In this document: positions 19,181 through 27,275 of the stretch, piece by piece
How positions within the stretch are numbered: position 1 is the stretch's first letter
Layout: each line of letters begins with the position of its first letter
NCBI GenBank assembly: GCA_018433675.1
Contig: JAHDQS010000029.1
Coordinates: 1 to 64,000 of the forward strand
DNA from: Clostridia bacterium
GTDB taxonomy: Bacteria > Bacillota > Peptococcia > DRI-13 > SM3-B62
Reading direction: 5' to 3'
DNA length: 64,000 nt
The notes under the pieces: generated by a model
Told to the model about the DNA's origin: nothing
Database searches by the model: none
Seen by the model: only the letters and a program-made list of their open reading frames with translations
Position numbers and translations under genes: made by a program

Positions 19181-19241
19181 AAAAAATGGGCCGGACCTCT
19201 TAGAGGAAGCCCAGACCGGGGAACGACAGAATCCGGTTGCC
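19181..19241 (+). ncRNA. Candidate structured RNA leader upstream of flgE
   Basis: In an operon whose gaps are mostly under 30 nt, this 102-nt gap (19179-19280) holds GC-rich paired sequence. Hairpin one pairs TGGGC (19187-19191) with GCCCA (19209-19213) and, inside it, CCTC (19196-19199) with GAGG (19203-19206) over a TTA loop. Hairpin two pairs ACCGG (19215-19219) with CCGGT (19233-19237) over a 13-nt loop. No T-tract follows, so it is not a normal terminator. The remaining sequence to the ribosome site (AAGGAGG at 19265-19271) is AT-rich and unpaired. I cannot match it to a named riboswitch. Confidence 0.5.
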
Positions 19242-19280
19242 AGCAATACAAAAATGAATTAAATAAGGAGGTCATTTGTT

Positions 19281-20711
19281 ATGATGCGTTCGCTTTTTGC
19301 GGCCGTTTCCGGGCTGAAAAGTCATCAAACCCGGATGGACGTGATTGGAAATAACATAGCCAACGTAAATACGGTTGGTTTTAAGAAGAGCCGCGTTACT
19401 TTTCAGGATATGCTCAGTCAAACTCTCAGAGGGGCTTCGTCTCCCCAGAGCAATAGGGGAGGTACTAATCCGATGCAGGTTGGTTTGGGAACCTCTCTTG
19501 CAACGATTGATGTCATACACGGTGAGGGTAGTCCCCAGTCTACAGGTAAAAACACCGACCTTTCTATTGAGGGTGAAGGTTTCTTCATTGTAGGAGAAGG
19601 TAACCAGTATTTCTATACGAGGGCCGGTAACTTTGATATTGATAAGGCCAGGAACCTCTACAATGCCAGTAACGGTATGGTGGTTAAAGGCTATTTAGCT
19701 GATACTAGCGGTGTTATTGATCCGGAAGGGGATATCGTTGATATTAACCTGGCTTCGTATTACTCCTCACCACCTAAGGCGACAGAATTGGTCGAGTATA
19801 CGAAGAATTTGGATTCCACCGCTGATACGGTGACAGGTACTGAGATTGCGGCTAAAACGGTTGGTACTGCACTTGATGTTGATTTAAGCGCTCATCTGCC
19901 GATAACGGGAGTCGAGGTGAGAGACTCGGGGGGAACTTTAGTGGCCGAAGGGGCTACTACCTACACTTTTGATTACAATACAGGACATGTTCAATTAGCT
20001 GACGTATTAGATACAGATAATTACGACATAACCTACACTACTCCCAATCTGCAGCTTTCCAGCACCGTTTTTGACTCCAAGGGAGCCACACATTCCGTGA
20101 ATGTTATGCTCACCAAGGCCGGTGACAACACATGGGATGTGGCTACGAGGATTGACGGTAATTATGCCAGCGACGGGGCAGGAACCATCGTCTTCGATAC
20201 GGAAACAGGACGATTGGTGTCGTCAACAGTGACGAATGTCACTCTGACCATACCGGATGCTGAGAATCTCGATATTGCCCTGAACTTCGATAATGTAACA
20301 GAGTATGCCGGAGAATCGACGTTTGTGTTGTTTAACCAGGACGGCTATACTGCCGGCGATTTGAATGGGCTAAGCGTTGATACGACGGGAACAATAACAG
20401 GAAGTTTTTCCAACGGACAAAACAGAAAGCTTGCTCAGTTAGCAATTGCCACCTTTGCCAATCCCGCCGGTTTGCAAAAAGTAGGGGCGAACCTTTTTCA
20501 AGTAACTAATAACTCAGGTGAGCCCGACCAAGGAATTCCCGGTGTCTCGGGAAGAGGATCGATTAAACCGGAAACCTTGGAAATGTCCAATGTTGATCTC
20601 TCACAGGAGTTTGTGGAGATGATTATCACGCAACGTGGTTTTCAGGCTAATTCACGCGTAATAACTTCTTCGGACAGTATGCTGGAGGAACTGGTTAATA
20701 TGACAAGGTAA
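19281..20711 (+). CDS. flgE: Flagellar hook protein FlgE
   Basis: Subunit of the flagellar hook, 476 residues. The N-terminal D0 motif 'MDVIGNNIANVNTVGFKKSR' region (about 14-33) and the C-terminal 'SNVDLSQEFVEMIITQRGFQ' region flank variable hook domains rich in Thr/Asp/Gly (about 150-400). It is the largest hook-family protein here, so it is FlgE rather than FlgG/FlgF. ATG 19281 has an excellent site, TAAGGAGGTC. It is bracketed by RNA hairpins on both sides (19187-19237 and 20748-20778). Codon and base use look somewhat richer in G+C than in the neighbours. Confidence 0.95.
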   Translation: MMRSLFAAVSGLKSHQTRMDVIGNNIANVNTVGFKKSRVTFQDMLSQTLRGASSPQSNRGGTNPMQVGLGTSLATIDVIHGEGSPQSTGKNTDLSIEGEGFFIVGEGNQYFYTRAGNFDIDKARNLYNASNGMVVKGYLADTSGVIDPEGDIVDINLASYYSSPPKATELVEYTKNLDSTADTVTGTEIAAKTVGTALDVDLSAHLPITGVEVRDSGGTLVAEGATTYTFDYNTGHVQLADVLDTDNYDITYTTPNLQLSSTVFDSKGATHSVNVMLTKAGDNTWDVATRIDGNYASDGAGTIVFDTETGRLVSSTVTNVTLTIPDAENLDIALNFDNVTEYAGESTFVLFNQDGYTAGDLNGLSVDTTGTITGSFSNGQNRKLAQLAIATFANPAGLQKVGANLFQVTNNSGEPDQGIPGVSGRGSIKPETLEMSNVDLSQEFVEMIITQRGFQANSRVITSSDSMLEELVNMTR

Positions 20712-20747
20712 AGTGTTTTCGGGTAGTGTGTGAGGCAGGGAGAATCA

Positions 20748-20778
20748 AAGCCCCCCACCGTGTCAAGGTGGGGGGTTT
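20748..20778 (+). terminator. Very stable GC hairpin between flgE and flbD
   Basis: A perfect 9-bp G/C-rich stem (CCCCCCACC at 20751-20759 with GGTGGGGGG at 20767-20775) is extended by one G-U and two A-T pairs, with a 7-nt loop. Only three T follow, so full termination is unlikely; partial termination, or protection of the upstream flgE mRNA from 3' exonucleases, fits better. Confidence 0.7.
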
Positions 20779-20795
20779 AAGAAAGAAGGTTGAGC

Positions 20796-20993
20796 ATGAT
20801 TAAAATTACGAGACTGAACAATTCAGAGATCGTATTAAATGCGGAACTGATCGAGACCCTTGAGGCGACTCCCGATACCATTATTTCCATGACGGCCGGG
20901 AAAAAATTCGTTGCCGTAGAATCAGTGGATGAAATCATTGAAAAGATAATAGAGTATAAGAGGAAAATTGTAGATTCATATAGAAAAAAGTAA
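20796..20993 (+). CDS. flbD: Flagellar FlbD/SwrD family protein
   Basis: A 65-residue protein of the FlbD family found after flgE in Firmicutes; in B. subtilis the homologue SwrD (YlzI) raises motor torque and swarming. The family core 'MIKITRLNNSEIVLNAELIE' (first 20 residues) and 'TPDTIISMTAGKKFVAVESVDE' pattern are present. The start is ATG 20796 with GAAGG at 20785-20789; the TTG two codons earlier is less likely. It lies directly upstream of the stator genes, consistent with a torque-related role. Confidence 0.9.
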   Translation: MIKITRLNNSEIVLNAELIETLEATPDTIISMTAGKKFVAVESVDEIIEKIIEYKRKIVDSYRKK

Positions 20994-21049
20994 ACTATAT
21001 AAAAAGATTGTCTTAATAAATAGAACAGCAAAGGGATGGGTTTGTAATT

Positions 21050-21844
21050 ATGGATATTACGACAATTTGGGGTGCTATCTTAGGGGTCTTGCTAATAGTG
21101 ATAGCCATCTTGAACCAGGGCAGCCTGTTGACCTTTTGGAGTTTATCCTCCGTATTGATAGTTGGGGGAGGAATAATAGCAGCAACTTTGATTCAATACC
21201 CATTGGCACATATTATCAATGTCATGAAGGTTGTAAGTATTGCCTTCAAGGGTGAACATCAAAGACCGGTCGATATCATTACAAAAATGGTAGCCCTTGC
21301 AGAAAAAGCACGGCGGGAAGGGTTGCTGGCGCTAGATAATGAAGCGGAAGAGAGCGAAGATGAGTTCTTAAGGAAAGGCGTTCAATTAATAGTTGATGGT
21401 TCTGATCCGGAGCTCGTTCGCAACATTCTTGAAACCGAGATCGACATGATGGAAGAAAGGCATAGGGTTGGTGCCGGGATTTTTGAATCCATGGGCGCAA
21501 GTGCTCCTGCCTTTGGAATGGTGGGAACACTGATTGGACTAATAAACATGCTGAAATCACTTGATAATCCGGAAACCTTAGGGCCCGGCATGGCTTTAGC
21601 GTTGATAACTACTTTTTATGGTATGCTTCTTGCGAATCTCATTTTTCTGCCGATAGCGGGAAAGTTAAAGCTGCGTAATAGCGAGGAAATCCTGAGTAAA
21701 GAAATTATTATTGAGGGCGTCCTTTCCATTCAAGCAGGAGAAAACCCGCGTATTGTTGAGGAAAAGATGAAATCATACCTCCACCCGCAGGATAAGATTA
21801 AACTTGAAGATGAAAAGATAATAGAGAAGGATTTGATGGAGTGA
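21050..21844 (+). CDS. motA: Flagellar stator protein MotA (MotP-like)
   Basis: Stator channel subunit, 264 residues. The four membrane helices lie at about 5-22, 29-48, 147-168 and 181-203, and the large cytoplasmic loop between helices 2 and 3 carries the rotor-contacting charges ('EAEESEDEFLRKGVQLIVDG'). The segment around helix 3 ('MVGTLIGLINMLKSLDNP') is closer to sodium-type MotP of Bacillus than to proton-type MotA. ATG 21050 was used. motB starts within its last codons. Confidence 0.93.
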   Translation: MDITTIWGAILGVLLIVIAILNQGSLLTFWSLSSVLIVGGGIIAATLIQYPLAHIINVMKVVSIAFKGEHQRPVDIITKMVALAEKARREGLLALDNEAEESEDEFLRKGVQLIVDGSDPELVRNILETEIDMMEERHRVGAGIFESMGASAPAFGMVGTLIGLINMLKSLDNPETLGPGMALALITTFYGMLLANLIFLPIAGKLKLRNSEEILSKEIIIEGVLSIQAGENPRIVEEKMKSYLHPQDKIKLEDEKIIEKDLME

Positions 21845-22617
21845 GCAGGAGAAATAAAAAAACACCGGAAGACAAACCAAAAGCGGATGCTTGGTTGACC
21901 ACTTACAGTGATATGATCACTCTAGTCTTGACTTTTTTTATCCTTTTATTTTCTTTTTCTACTATGGATGTTATTAAATGGCAAACCATTGTGAAATCAC
22001 TGCAAGGAGCCTTAGGTCCTTTAGATAAAAATAATAGTATTGTTGGAGAGACAGTAAATGAAAGCGAGAGGGAGCAGGAAATTGATAGAAACAAAGATAT
22101 TACTGAAGACATAACGGAAGAGTTCTTGAGGTATCAGGAAGAGACCAGAAAACTAGAAGAAATAAGAGCCCAGTTAAATAGGTATGTGGTAGAAAAAGGT
22201 CTTGAAAACAATGTTTTTATCAGTATTGAGGAAAGAGGGCTGGTATTGCGGCTCCAAGATTCTGTGCTCTTTGAAAAAAGCAAGGCCGATTTAATGCCGG
22301 AATCTAACGGCATATTAAAGGAAGTTACTGCTGTTTTGACAGATATTGAAAACCCTTTGCGTATTGAAGGCCATACCGACGACCTTCCCATTCATACCGA
22401 AAAGTTCCCGTCCAATTGGGAATTATCAACCACCAGAGCAACTAATGTACTGCGTTATTTGATGAATAACGGGTTTGAAGGCGCGAGACTCTCGGCGGTT
22501 GGTTATGGAGAGTATCATCCTATTGCTTCCAATGATAGTGAGGAGAATCGCAGTAAAAACAGAAGGGTTGATATAGTTATCATCAGAGACAGTTTGATTG
22601 TCAATGAACCAAACTGA
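21841..22617 (+). CDS. motB: Flagellar stator protein MotB (MotS-like)
   Basis: Plug/anchor subunit of the stator, 258 residues. One membrane helix (about 25-43) begins at the ion-binding Asp24 ('YSDMITL'). The C-terminal OmpA-like peptidoglycan-binding domain (about 120-258) has 'IEGHTDDLPI' and 'NRRVDIVI'. At the three helix positions that distinguish proton and sodium motors in Bacillus work, it has Leu35, Ser38 and Ser40, the sodium-type set. GTG 21841 overlaps the motA stop (GTGA), so the two are coupled. Confidence 0.93.
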   Translation: MSRRNKKTPEDKPKADAWLTTYSDMITLVLTFFILLFSFSTMDVIKWQTIVKSLQGALGPLDKNNSIVGETVNESEREQEIDRNKDITEDITEEFLRYQEETRKLEEIRAQLNRYVVEKGLENNVFISIEERGLVLRLQDSVLFEKSKADLMPESNGILKEVTAVLTDIENPLRIEGHTDDLPIHTEKFPSNWELSTTRATNVLRYLMNNGFEGARLSAVGYGEYHPIASNDSEENRSKNRRVDIVIIRDSLIVNEPN

Positions 22618-22631
22618 AAAGGAGAGTACAT

Positions 22632-23066
22632 ATGAAACCGGAAGGTAAAAACAAAACATTAATTATCATACTTGCTGTCTTATTAGTAATCATCATAAGC
22701 GTTGCTGCATTCATGTTCTTTTATTTCTTTTCAAAGAATCAGTCTGATAACGGAAAGTTAGAAAAGGTAGGACCTATTTTTGAAACAGAAGAGTTCACTG
22801 TCAATTTGGGACAGTCAACCAGCCGTTTTATCAAAGTAGATTTCGCCCTTGAGTTTACAAATACCAAGGTAATGAAGGAATTGGAGGAAAAGCTGCCGCT
22901 TATCAAGGATGCCGTTATTTTTGTACTGTCACAGCAAAGTGTAGAAGCTTTAGGAACTGTGGAGGGGAAAGAGGAATTAAAAAAGCAGCTTATAGAAAAT
23001 ATTAACGTTTTTTTGGAAAAAGGGGAGGTTAAGAGGATATACTTCAACAATTTCATCTTCACATGA
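22632..23066 (+). CDS. fliL: Flagellar basal body-associated protein FliL
   Basis: Single-pass membrane protein that surrounds and supports the stator. The 144-residue protein has an N-terminal membrane helix (about 10-33) and a C-terminal domain with 'FTVNLGQSTSRFIKVDFALEF' features. ATG 22632 follows AAAAGGAGAG. It is located between the stator and fliM, as expected. Confidence 0.92.
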   Translation: MKPEGKNKTLIIILAVLLVIIISVAAFMFFYFFSKNQSDNGKLEKVGPIFETEEFTVNLGQSTSRFIKVDFALEFTNTKVMKELEEKLPLIKDAVIFVLSQQSVEALGTVEGKEELKKQLIENINVFLEKGEVKRIYFNNFIFT

Positions 23067-23107
23067 TTATCGATTTGAAACCAACATTGGGTGAGGTGAG
23101 AGTCTAA

Positions 23108-24103
23108 GTGAGTGAAATATTATCTCAGTCGGAAATCGACTCATTGCTGTCGGCACTTCAATCCGGAGAAGTGGACGTAGAAACAATAAGAAAGGATGAA
23201 GACAATAAAAAAATCCGCCTATATGATTTTCGCCGCCCTAGTAAGTTTTCCAAGGAGCAGCTTTATACCATCGAAGTGATATATGAAAATTTTTGTCGGC
23301 TTCTTTCGACGTTCTTATCGGGAAATTTGCGAAGTCGGGTAATTGCTAAAGTTGCTTCGGTTGACCAAGTTACCTATGAAGAATTTATTCGCTCTATGCA
23401 AAATCCTACAATATTAAACGTTTTTACAATGGATCCCCTTGAGGGCAAAGGGGTTATCGAGATCAACCCGGTGATAGGTTTTAGCATAATTGATAGATCC
23501 TTTGGCGGCCCGGGCTTAAGTACGGTGAAGGGAAGAACCTTGACCGAAATTGAACGCAGTGTTATGGAAAGATTAGTGGAGAAAATGCTAACACTTTTCA
23601 CCGATGCTTGGAAAAGCCTGTTAAATGTCGATGCTTATCTCGAAAGTACTGATACAAACCCGCAGTTTACACAGGTGGTATCTCCCTTGGAAATGGTGAT
23701 AGTTATTGCTATCAATACGCAGATTGCCGAAACAGAGGGCTTTATCAATATTTGCCTACCCTGTATCATGATGGAGCCTTTGTCGAATAAACTGAATACG
23801 AAATTTTGGTTTAACAGTTCAAGCAGAAGTCAAAAGGGCGATAAGACACTCTATCTGAAAAGGACCTTGGAAAAAACCGAGCTTCCTATATCTGTTTTGC
23901 TTGGGAAAAGTACTATTACAGTGAAGGAACTATTGGAGCTTCAACATGGGGATGTTATAAATTTGGATAAGAAAAAGGAAAAAGATGTTGAGATTTATAT
24001 CGATTCAGGCTTAAGATTTTTTGCAAAACCAGGTATTTCAGGTAATAAGGTGGCTGTACAAATAACGGATGTAATGATGGAGGGAGGAGTGAATATTGAA
24101 TAG
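23108..24103 (+). CDS. fliM: Flagellar motor switch protein FliM
   Basis: C-ring subunit and target of CheY-P. The 331-residue protein starts with the CheY-binding peptide 'ILSQSEIDSLLSAL' (about 4-17), followed by the middle CheC-like domain (about 45-230) and the C-terminal SpoA domain (about 255-325). GTG 23108 has GGTGAGGTGAGAG upstream. It overlaps fliY by 8 nt. Confidence 0.96.
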   Translation: MSEILSQSEIDSLLSALQSGEVDVETIRKDEDNKKIRLYDFRRPSKFSKEQLYTIEVIYENFCRLLSTFLSGNLRSRVIAKVASVDQVTYEEFIRSMQNPTILNVFTMDPLEGKGVIEINPVIGFSIIDRSFGGPGLSTVKGRTLTEIERSVMERLVEKMLTLFTDAWKSLLNVDAYLESTDTNPQFTQVVSPLEMVIVIAINTQIAETEGFINICLPCIMMEPLSNKLNTKFWFNSSSRSQKGDKTLYLKRTLEKTELPISVLLGKSTITVKELLELQHGDVINLDKKKEKDVEIYIDSGLRFFAKPGISGNKVAVQITDVMMEGGVNIE

Positions 24104-25274
24104 CGTATTATCACAAGAAGAAATTAATGCATTGTTAAATGAAACCTTTTCCGAAACTAATAGCGATACGGAAGATTCAAATGTCGAAGACATGTCAACA
24201 GATAATAGTATCTTAACAGATATGGAAAAGGATGCGTTAGGTGAAATCGCTAATATTTCTATGGGAAGTGCCGCTACAACATTGTCGTCACTTTTGGGAA
24301 AGCGTGTGGAAATCACTACGCCCCGCATAGAAATAACAACAATTAATGAAGTGAAAAAAAATCATAAGGAGCCGTATGTAGTAGTGGATGTCCTCTATAA
24401 TGCAGGATTGACGGGTTCAAATATATTTGTTATACATACCCAGGATGCCAGTGTGATTGTAGATTTGATGATGGGAGGTGAGGGGACAGAGCCTCCTTTA
24501 GAGTTAAATGAACTGCATTTGAGTGCTATCAGCGAGGCAATGAATCAGATGATGGGCTCTTCAAGCACCTCGCTGTCACAGATTTTAAAAAAAAGGATTG
24601 ATATTGCTCCGCCTACCTTGAATCTTTTTACGCTGGAAAAGCACGATATGTTGGAGGAAGAGGACAGACCAATCGTAAAGATATCATTCAATGTAACAAT
24701 TCAAGATTTGGTGAACAGCGAATTGATGCAGCTGCTGCCGGTATCCTTCGCCAAGGACATGTCGAGGAAGCTGATAATTGACAATGGCATGAGCGATACG
24801 CCAGCAAAAGTTGCACCTACTGAAGAAAAAACAACTGAGGTATTTGAGAAAGAAGCTGCTCTAATCTCGGAAGAGCAAAACATTTCAGCAGAAAGGTATG
24901 AGCAGCCAAAGCAGGCTGTACAAGCGACGGCTACTGAAGGTAGACAGGAAAGGGTTGCGGTATCACCGGTGCAATTCGAAGAACTGAAACCGTGGAATGG
25001 GGAGCCGGTCTCAGAAACGAACCTGGATTTGATACTTGATGTAGGACTTCAACTATCTGTCGAGTTAGGGCGAACAACAAAAAAAATAAAGGATATCTTA
25101 GAATTCACAACAGGTTCGGTCTTTGAGCTTGATAAGATTGCAGGAGAACCTGTTGACATTCTAATTAACAACAAGCTGCTGGCGAAAGGTGAAGTTGTCG
25201 TAATAGATGAAAACTTTGGGGTCAGGGTGACGGAAATTATTTCTCGTGTAGAAAGAGTAAAGAATCTAAAATAG
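24096..25274 (+). CDS. fliY: Flagellar switch protein / CheY-P phosphatase FliY
   Basis: FliY replaces FliN in many Firmicutes: a C-ring subunit with a CheC-like CheY-P phosphatase domain. The 392-residue protein has an N-terminal CheY-binding motif (about 4-15, 'LSQEEINALLNE'), a CheC domain with two active-site patterns ('EIANISMGSAAT', about 50-61, and 'SEAMNQMMGSSS'), an acidic/polar linker (about 230-300) and a C-terminal SpoA (FliN) domain (about 315-390). Both phosphatase E-x-x-N pairs are retained. The start is TTG 24096. Confidence 0.95.
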   Translation: MNSVLSQEEINALLNETFSETNSDTEDSNVEDMSTDNSILTDMEKDALGEIANISMGSAATTLSSLLGKRVEITTPRIEITTINEVKKNHKEPYVVVDVLYNAGLTGSNIFVIHTQDASVIVDLMMGGEGTEPPLELNELHLSAISEAMNQMMGSSSTSLSQILKKRIDIAPPTLNLFTLEKHDMLEEEDRPIVKISFNVTIQDLVNSELMQLLPVSFAKDMSRKLIIDNGMSDTPAKVAPTEEKTTEVFEKEAALISEEQNISAERYEQPKQAVQATATEGRQERVAVSPVQFEELKPWNGEPVSETNLDLILDVGLQLSVELGRTTKKIKDILEFTTGSVFELDKIAGEPVDILINNKLLAKGEVVVIDENFGVRVTEIISRVERVKNLK

Positions 25275-25303
25275 AAAGAGTCATTGCGAAGGAGGAAAAA
25301 AAT

Positions 25304-25666
25304 ATGTCTTATCGGGTAATGGTAGTTGATGATGCAGCGTTTATGAGAATGATGCTCAAGGACATTCTGTCGAAAAACGGATTTGAAGTGGTTGCTGAGG
25401 CTGAAAATGGACAAGTAGCAGTGGAGAAGTTCAAGGAAATAAAGCCTGATTTGGTGACGATGGACATAACAATGCCTGAGTTGGATGGTATTTCAGCTGT
25501 AAAAAAAATAAAAGAAACCGACGCTAACGCAAGAGTAGTTATGTGCAGCGCAATGGGGCAGCAAGCTATGGTTATTGATGCTATTCAAGCCGGGGCGCGC
25601 GATTTTATCGTCAAACCGTTTCAACCGGAACGAGTTCTTGAAGCGGTAAATAAGGCCTTGTCGTAG
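25304..25666 (+). CDS. cheY: Chemotaxis response regulator CheY
   Basis: Single-domain receiver, 120 residues. The phospho-acceptor is Asp54 ('VTMDITMPE'), with the acidic pair in 'VVDDAAF', Thr/Ser in 'VMCSAMGQ' and Lys in 'IVKPFQPE'. It links CheA to FliM/FliY; CheC, CheD and FliY in the same operon provide dephosphorylation. ATG 25304 has an excellent site, AAGGAGGAAAAAA. Confidence 0.97.
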   Translation: MSYRVMVVDDAAFMRMMLKDILSKNGFEVVAEAENGQVAVEKFKEIKPDLVTMDITMPELDGISAVKKIKETDANARVVMCSAMGQQAMVIDAIQAGARDFIVKPFQPERVLEAVNKALS

Positions 25667-25676
25667 GTCGGCGCTG

Positions 25677-26210
25677 ATGAAGAAGGGAATATTGACGGTT
25701 CTTTTTACAGCGGGAAATGAAGGTGCCGAGATGTCGGCCGGTACTGTTCCAAGTATGTCGGGATTGTTTTTTCGTGTTCTGATTAGTTTTATCCTCATAA
25801 TTCTTCTCTTGTACGGTGTGTTGAAATTATTGAAAAAGCAGCAGGAGATTAGACTACAGATACAACAGGATAGGAAGAATTGGATAAAGGTTTATGATTA
25901 TCAAGAATTAGGCACAGGTAAAGGAGTATACTTAACAGAAATAATGTCTAAGGTGTGTATTCTTGGCGTAACCGACAATAATGTTTCGCTCCTTAAGGAA
26001 ATTGAAAGTGAAGATGAAACCTGGCAGGATATAAAAGATGGACTGATTGATAAAAGGAAAGAAAATCCTAAAGGTATTGGCGGGTTCTTTTCTACCTCAT
26101 TAAAAGAGGAGCTTGAAGGACAGAAAAACAATGTTATAGATGAACAGTTACAGCGTACGCGCCGTTTGTTTAACCGTGTTAAAGGAGGGAACGGCGATGA
26201 GGAGTCGTAG
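25677..26210 (+). CDS. fliO: Flagellar biosynthetic protein FliO (FliZ-like)
   Basis: Assembly factor for the FliP export-gate complex. The protein has 177 residues from ATG 25677, or 159 from ATG 25731, which has a GAAGGTG site; I cannot decide. One membrane helix lies at about residues 30-50, followed by a basic stretch and the FliO-type beta-rich cytoplasmic domain ('GKGVYLTEIMSKVCILGVTD'). Its last 14 nt overlap fliP. Conservation in this family is low; position and topology carry the call. Confidence 0.83.
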   Translation: MKKGILTVLFTAGNEGAEMSAGTVPSMSGLFFRVLISFILIILLLYGVLKLLKKQQEIRLQIQQDRKNWIKVYDYQELGTGKGVYLTEIMSKVCILGVTDNNVSLLKEIESEDETWQDIKDGLIDKRKENPKGIGGFFSTSLKEELEGQKNNVIDEQLQRTRRLFNRVKGGNGDEES

Positions 26211-26967
26211 GGTTGCTTGTTTTTTCTGTCTTGTTGCGATTTTTATTCTGCTTACAATGTTTTTAGCAACAGAAGCAAATGCAGCACCGCTGGCTTTACC
26301 CAGGATAGGGCTTGATATAGATTCATCCGATAATCCGCAAGATATTGCCTTAAGCTTACAAATTCTCATCATATTAACCGTTCTTACACTCGCTCCGGCA
26401 ATTCTTGTTCTGATGACTTCTTTTACGCGTATTGTCGTGGTGCTTTCATTTCTGCGTAATGCACTGGCGACTCAGCAAATGCCGCCGAATCAGGTTTTGG
26501 TGGGGCTGGCACTGTTTTTAACTCTTTTTGTGATGATGCCTGTGTGGGGCGAGGTAAATACCAATGCCCTCCAACCCTATCTGAATGAGGAGATTACCCA
26601 GGAGGATGCCCTAAAGAAAGCCGAGAAGCCACTGCGGGAATTTATGCTTAAGCAGACACGGGAAAAGGATTTGGCGCTGTTTGTCAACGCATCCCATTCG
26701 CCGCGACCTGAAAGTGTTGATGATTTAGGATTGTCGGTAATAATACCCGCCTTTGCTATCAGCGAGTTAAAAACGGCTTTTCAAATTGGCTTCATTTTAT
26801 ATATTCCGTTTATTGTGATAGACATGGTGGTTGCCAGTACCCTTATGTCAATGGGTATGATGATGCTGCCGCCGATGATGATTTCGCTACCATTTAAACT
26901 ACTTTTGTTTATTCTGGTGGATGGTTGGAATCTTGTAGTGGAAACACTGATAATGAGTTTTAATTAA
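26197..26967 (+). CDS. fliP: Flagellar export gate protein FliP
   Basis: Core subunit of the export gate. The 256-residue protein starts with a cleavable-type signal peptide (about 1-28, ending ANA) and has four membrane helices. The signatures 'TSFTRIVVVLSFLRNALATQ' and 'MMMLPPMMISLPFKLLLFI' are present. I chose ATG 26197, with AAAGGAGGG upstream, over a start 57 nt earlier; the signal peptide then begins at the N-terminus. It overlaps fliO by 14 nt. Confidence 0.95.
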   Translation: MRSRRVACFFCLVAIFILLTMFLATEANAAPLALPRIGLDIDSSDNPQDIALSLQILIILTVLTLAPAILVLMTSFTRIVVVLSFLRNALATQQMPPNQVLVGLALFLTLFVMMPVWGEVNTNALQPYLNEEITQEDALKKAEKPLREFMLKQTREKDLALFVNASHSPRPESVDDLGLSVIIPAFAISELKTAFQIGFILYIPFIVIDMVVASTLMSMGMMMLPPMMISLPFKLLLFILVDGWNLVVETLIMSFN

Positions 26968-26979
26968 AGGAGCTTATCA

Positions 26980-27249
26980 ATGACTCAGGATTATGTTGTT
27001 TTCTTGGCAAAAGAAGCTGTATATGCAATCCTATTATTTGCAGGTCCCCTTTTAGGGACAAGCTTGTTGGTAGGTTTGTTGATTAGCATTTTCCAGGCAA
27101 CAACACAAATTCAAGAACAAACGTTGACCTTCGTACCTAAAATTATCTTGGTGATGGTTAGTCTAGTAGTTTTCGGTCCCTGGATGTTGAACGTACTGTT
27201 GAGTTTTACGGTAAATTTGTATAATTCCATTCCTAATCTGATGCGGTAA
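26980..27249 (+). CDS. fliQ: Flagellar export gate protein FliQ
   Basis: The 89-residue protein has two membrane helices (about 14-38 and 54-76) that form the outer part of the export gate. 'GTSLLVGLLISIFQATTQIQE' is the family core. ATG 26980 follows AAAGGAGC. It lies in the fixed order fliP-fliQ-fliR. Confidence 0.95.
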   Translation: MTQDYVVFLAKEAVYAILLFAGPLLGTSLLVGLLISIFQATTQIQEQTLTFVPKIILVMVSLVVFGPWMLNVLLSFTVNLYNSIPNLMR

Positions 27250-27275
27250 AAATATTGAAGTTCTCGTGGGGGAAT

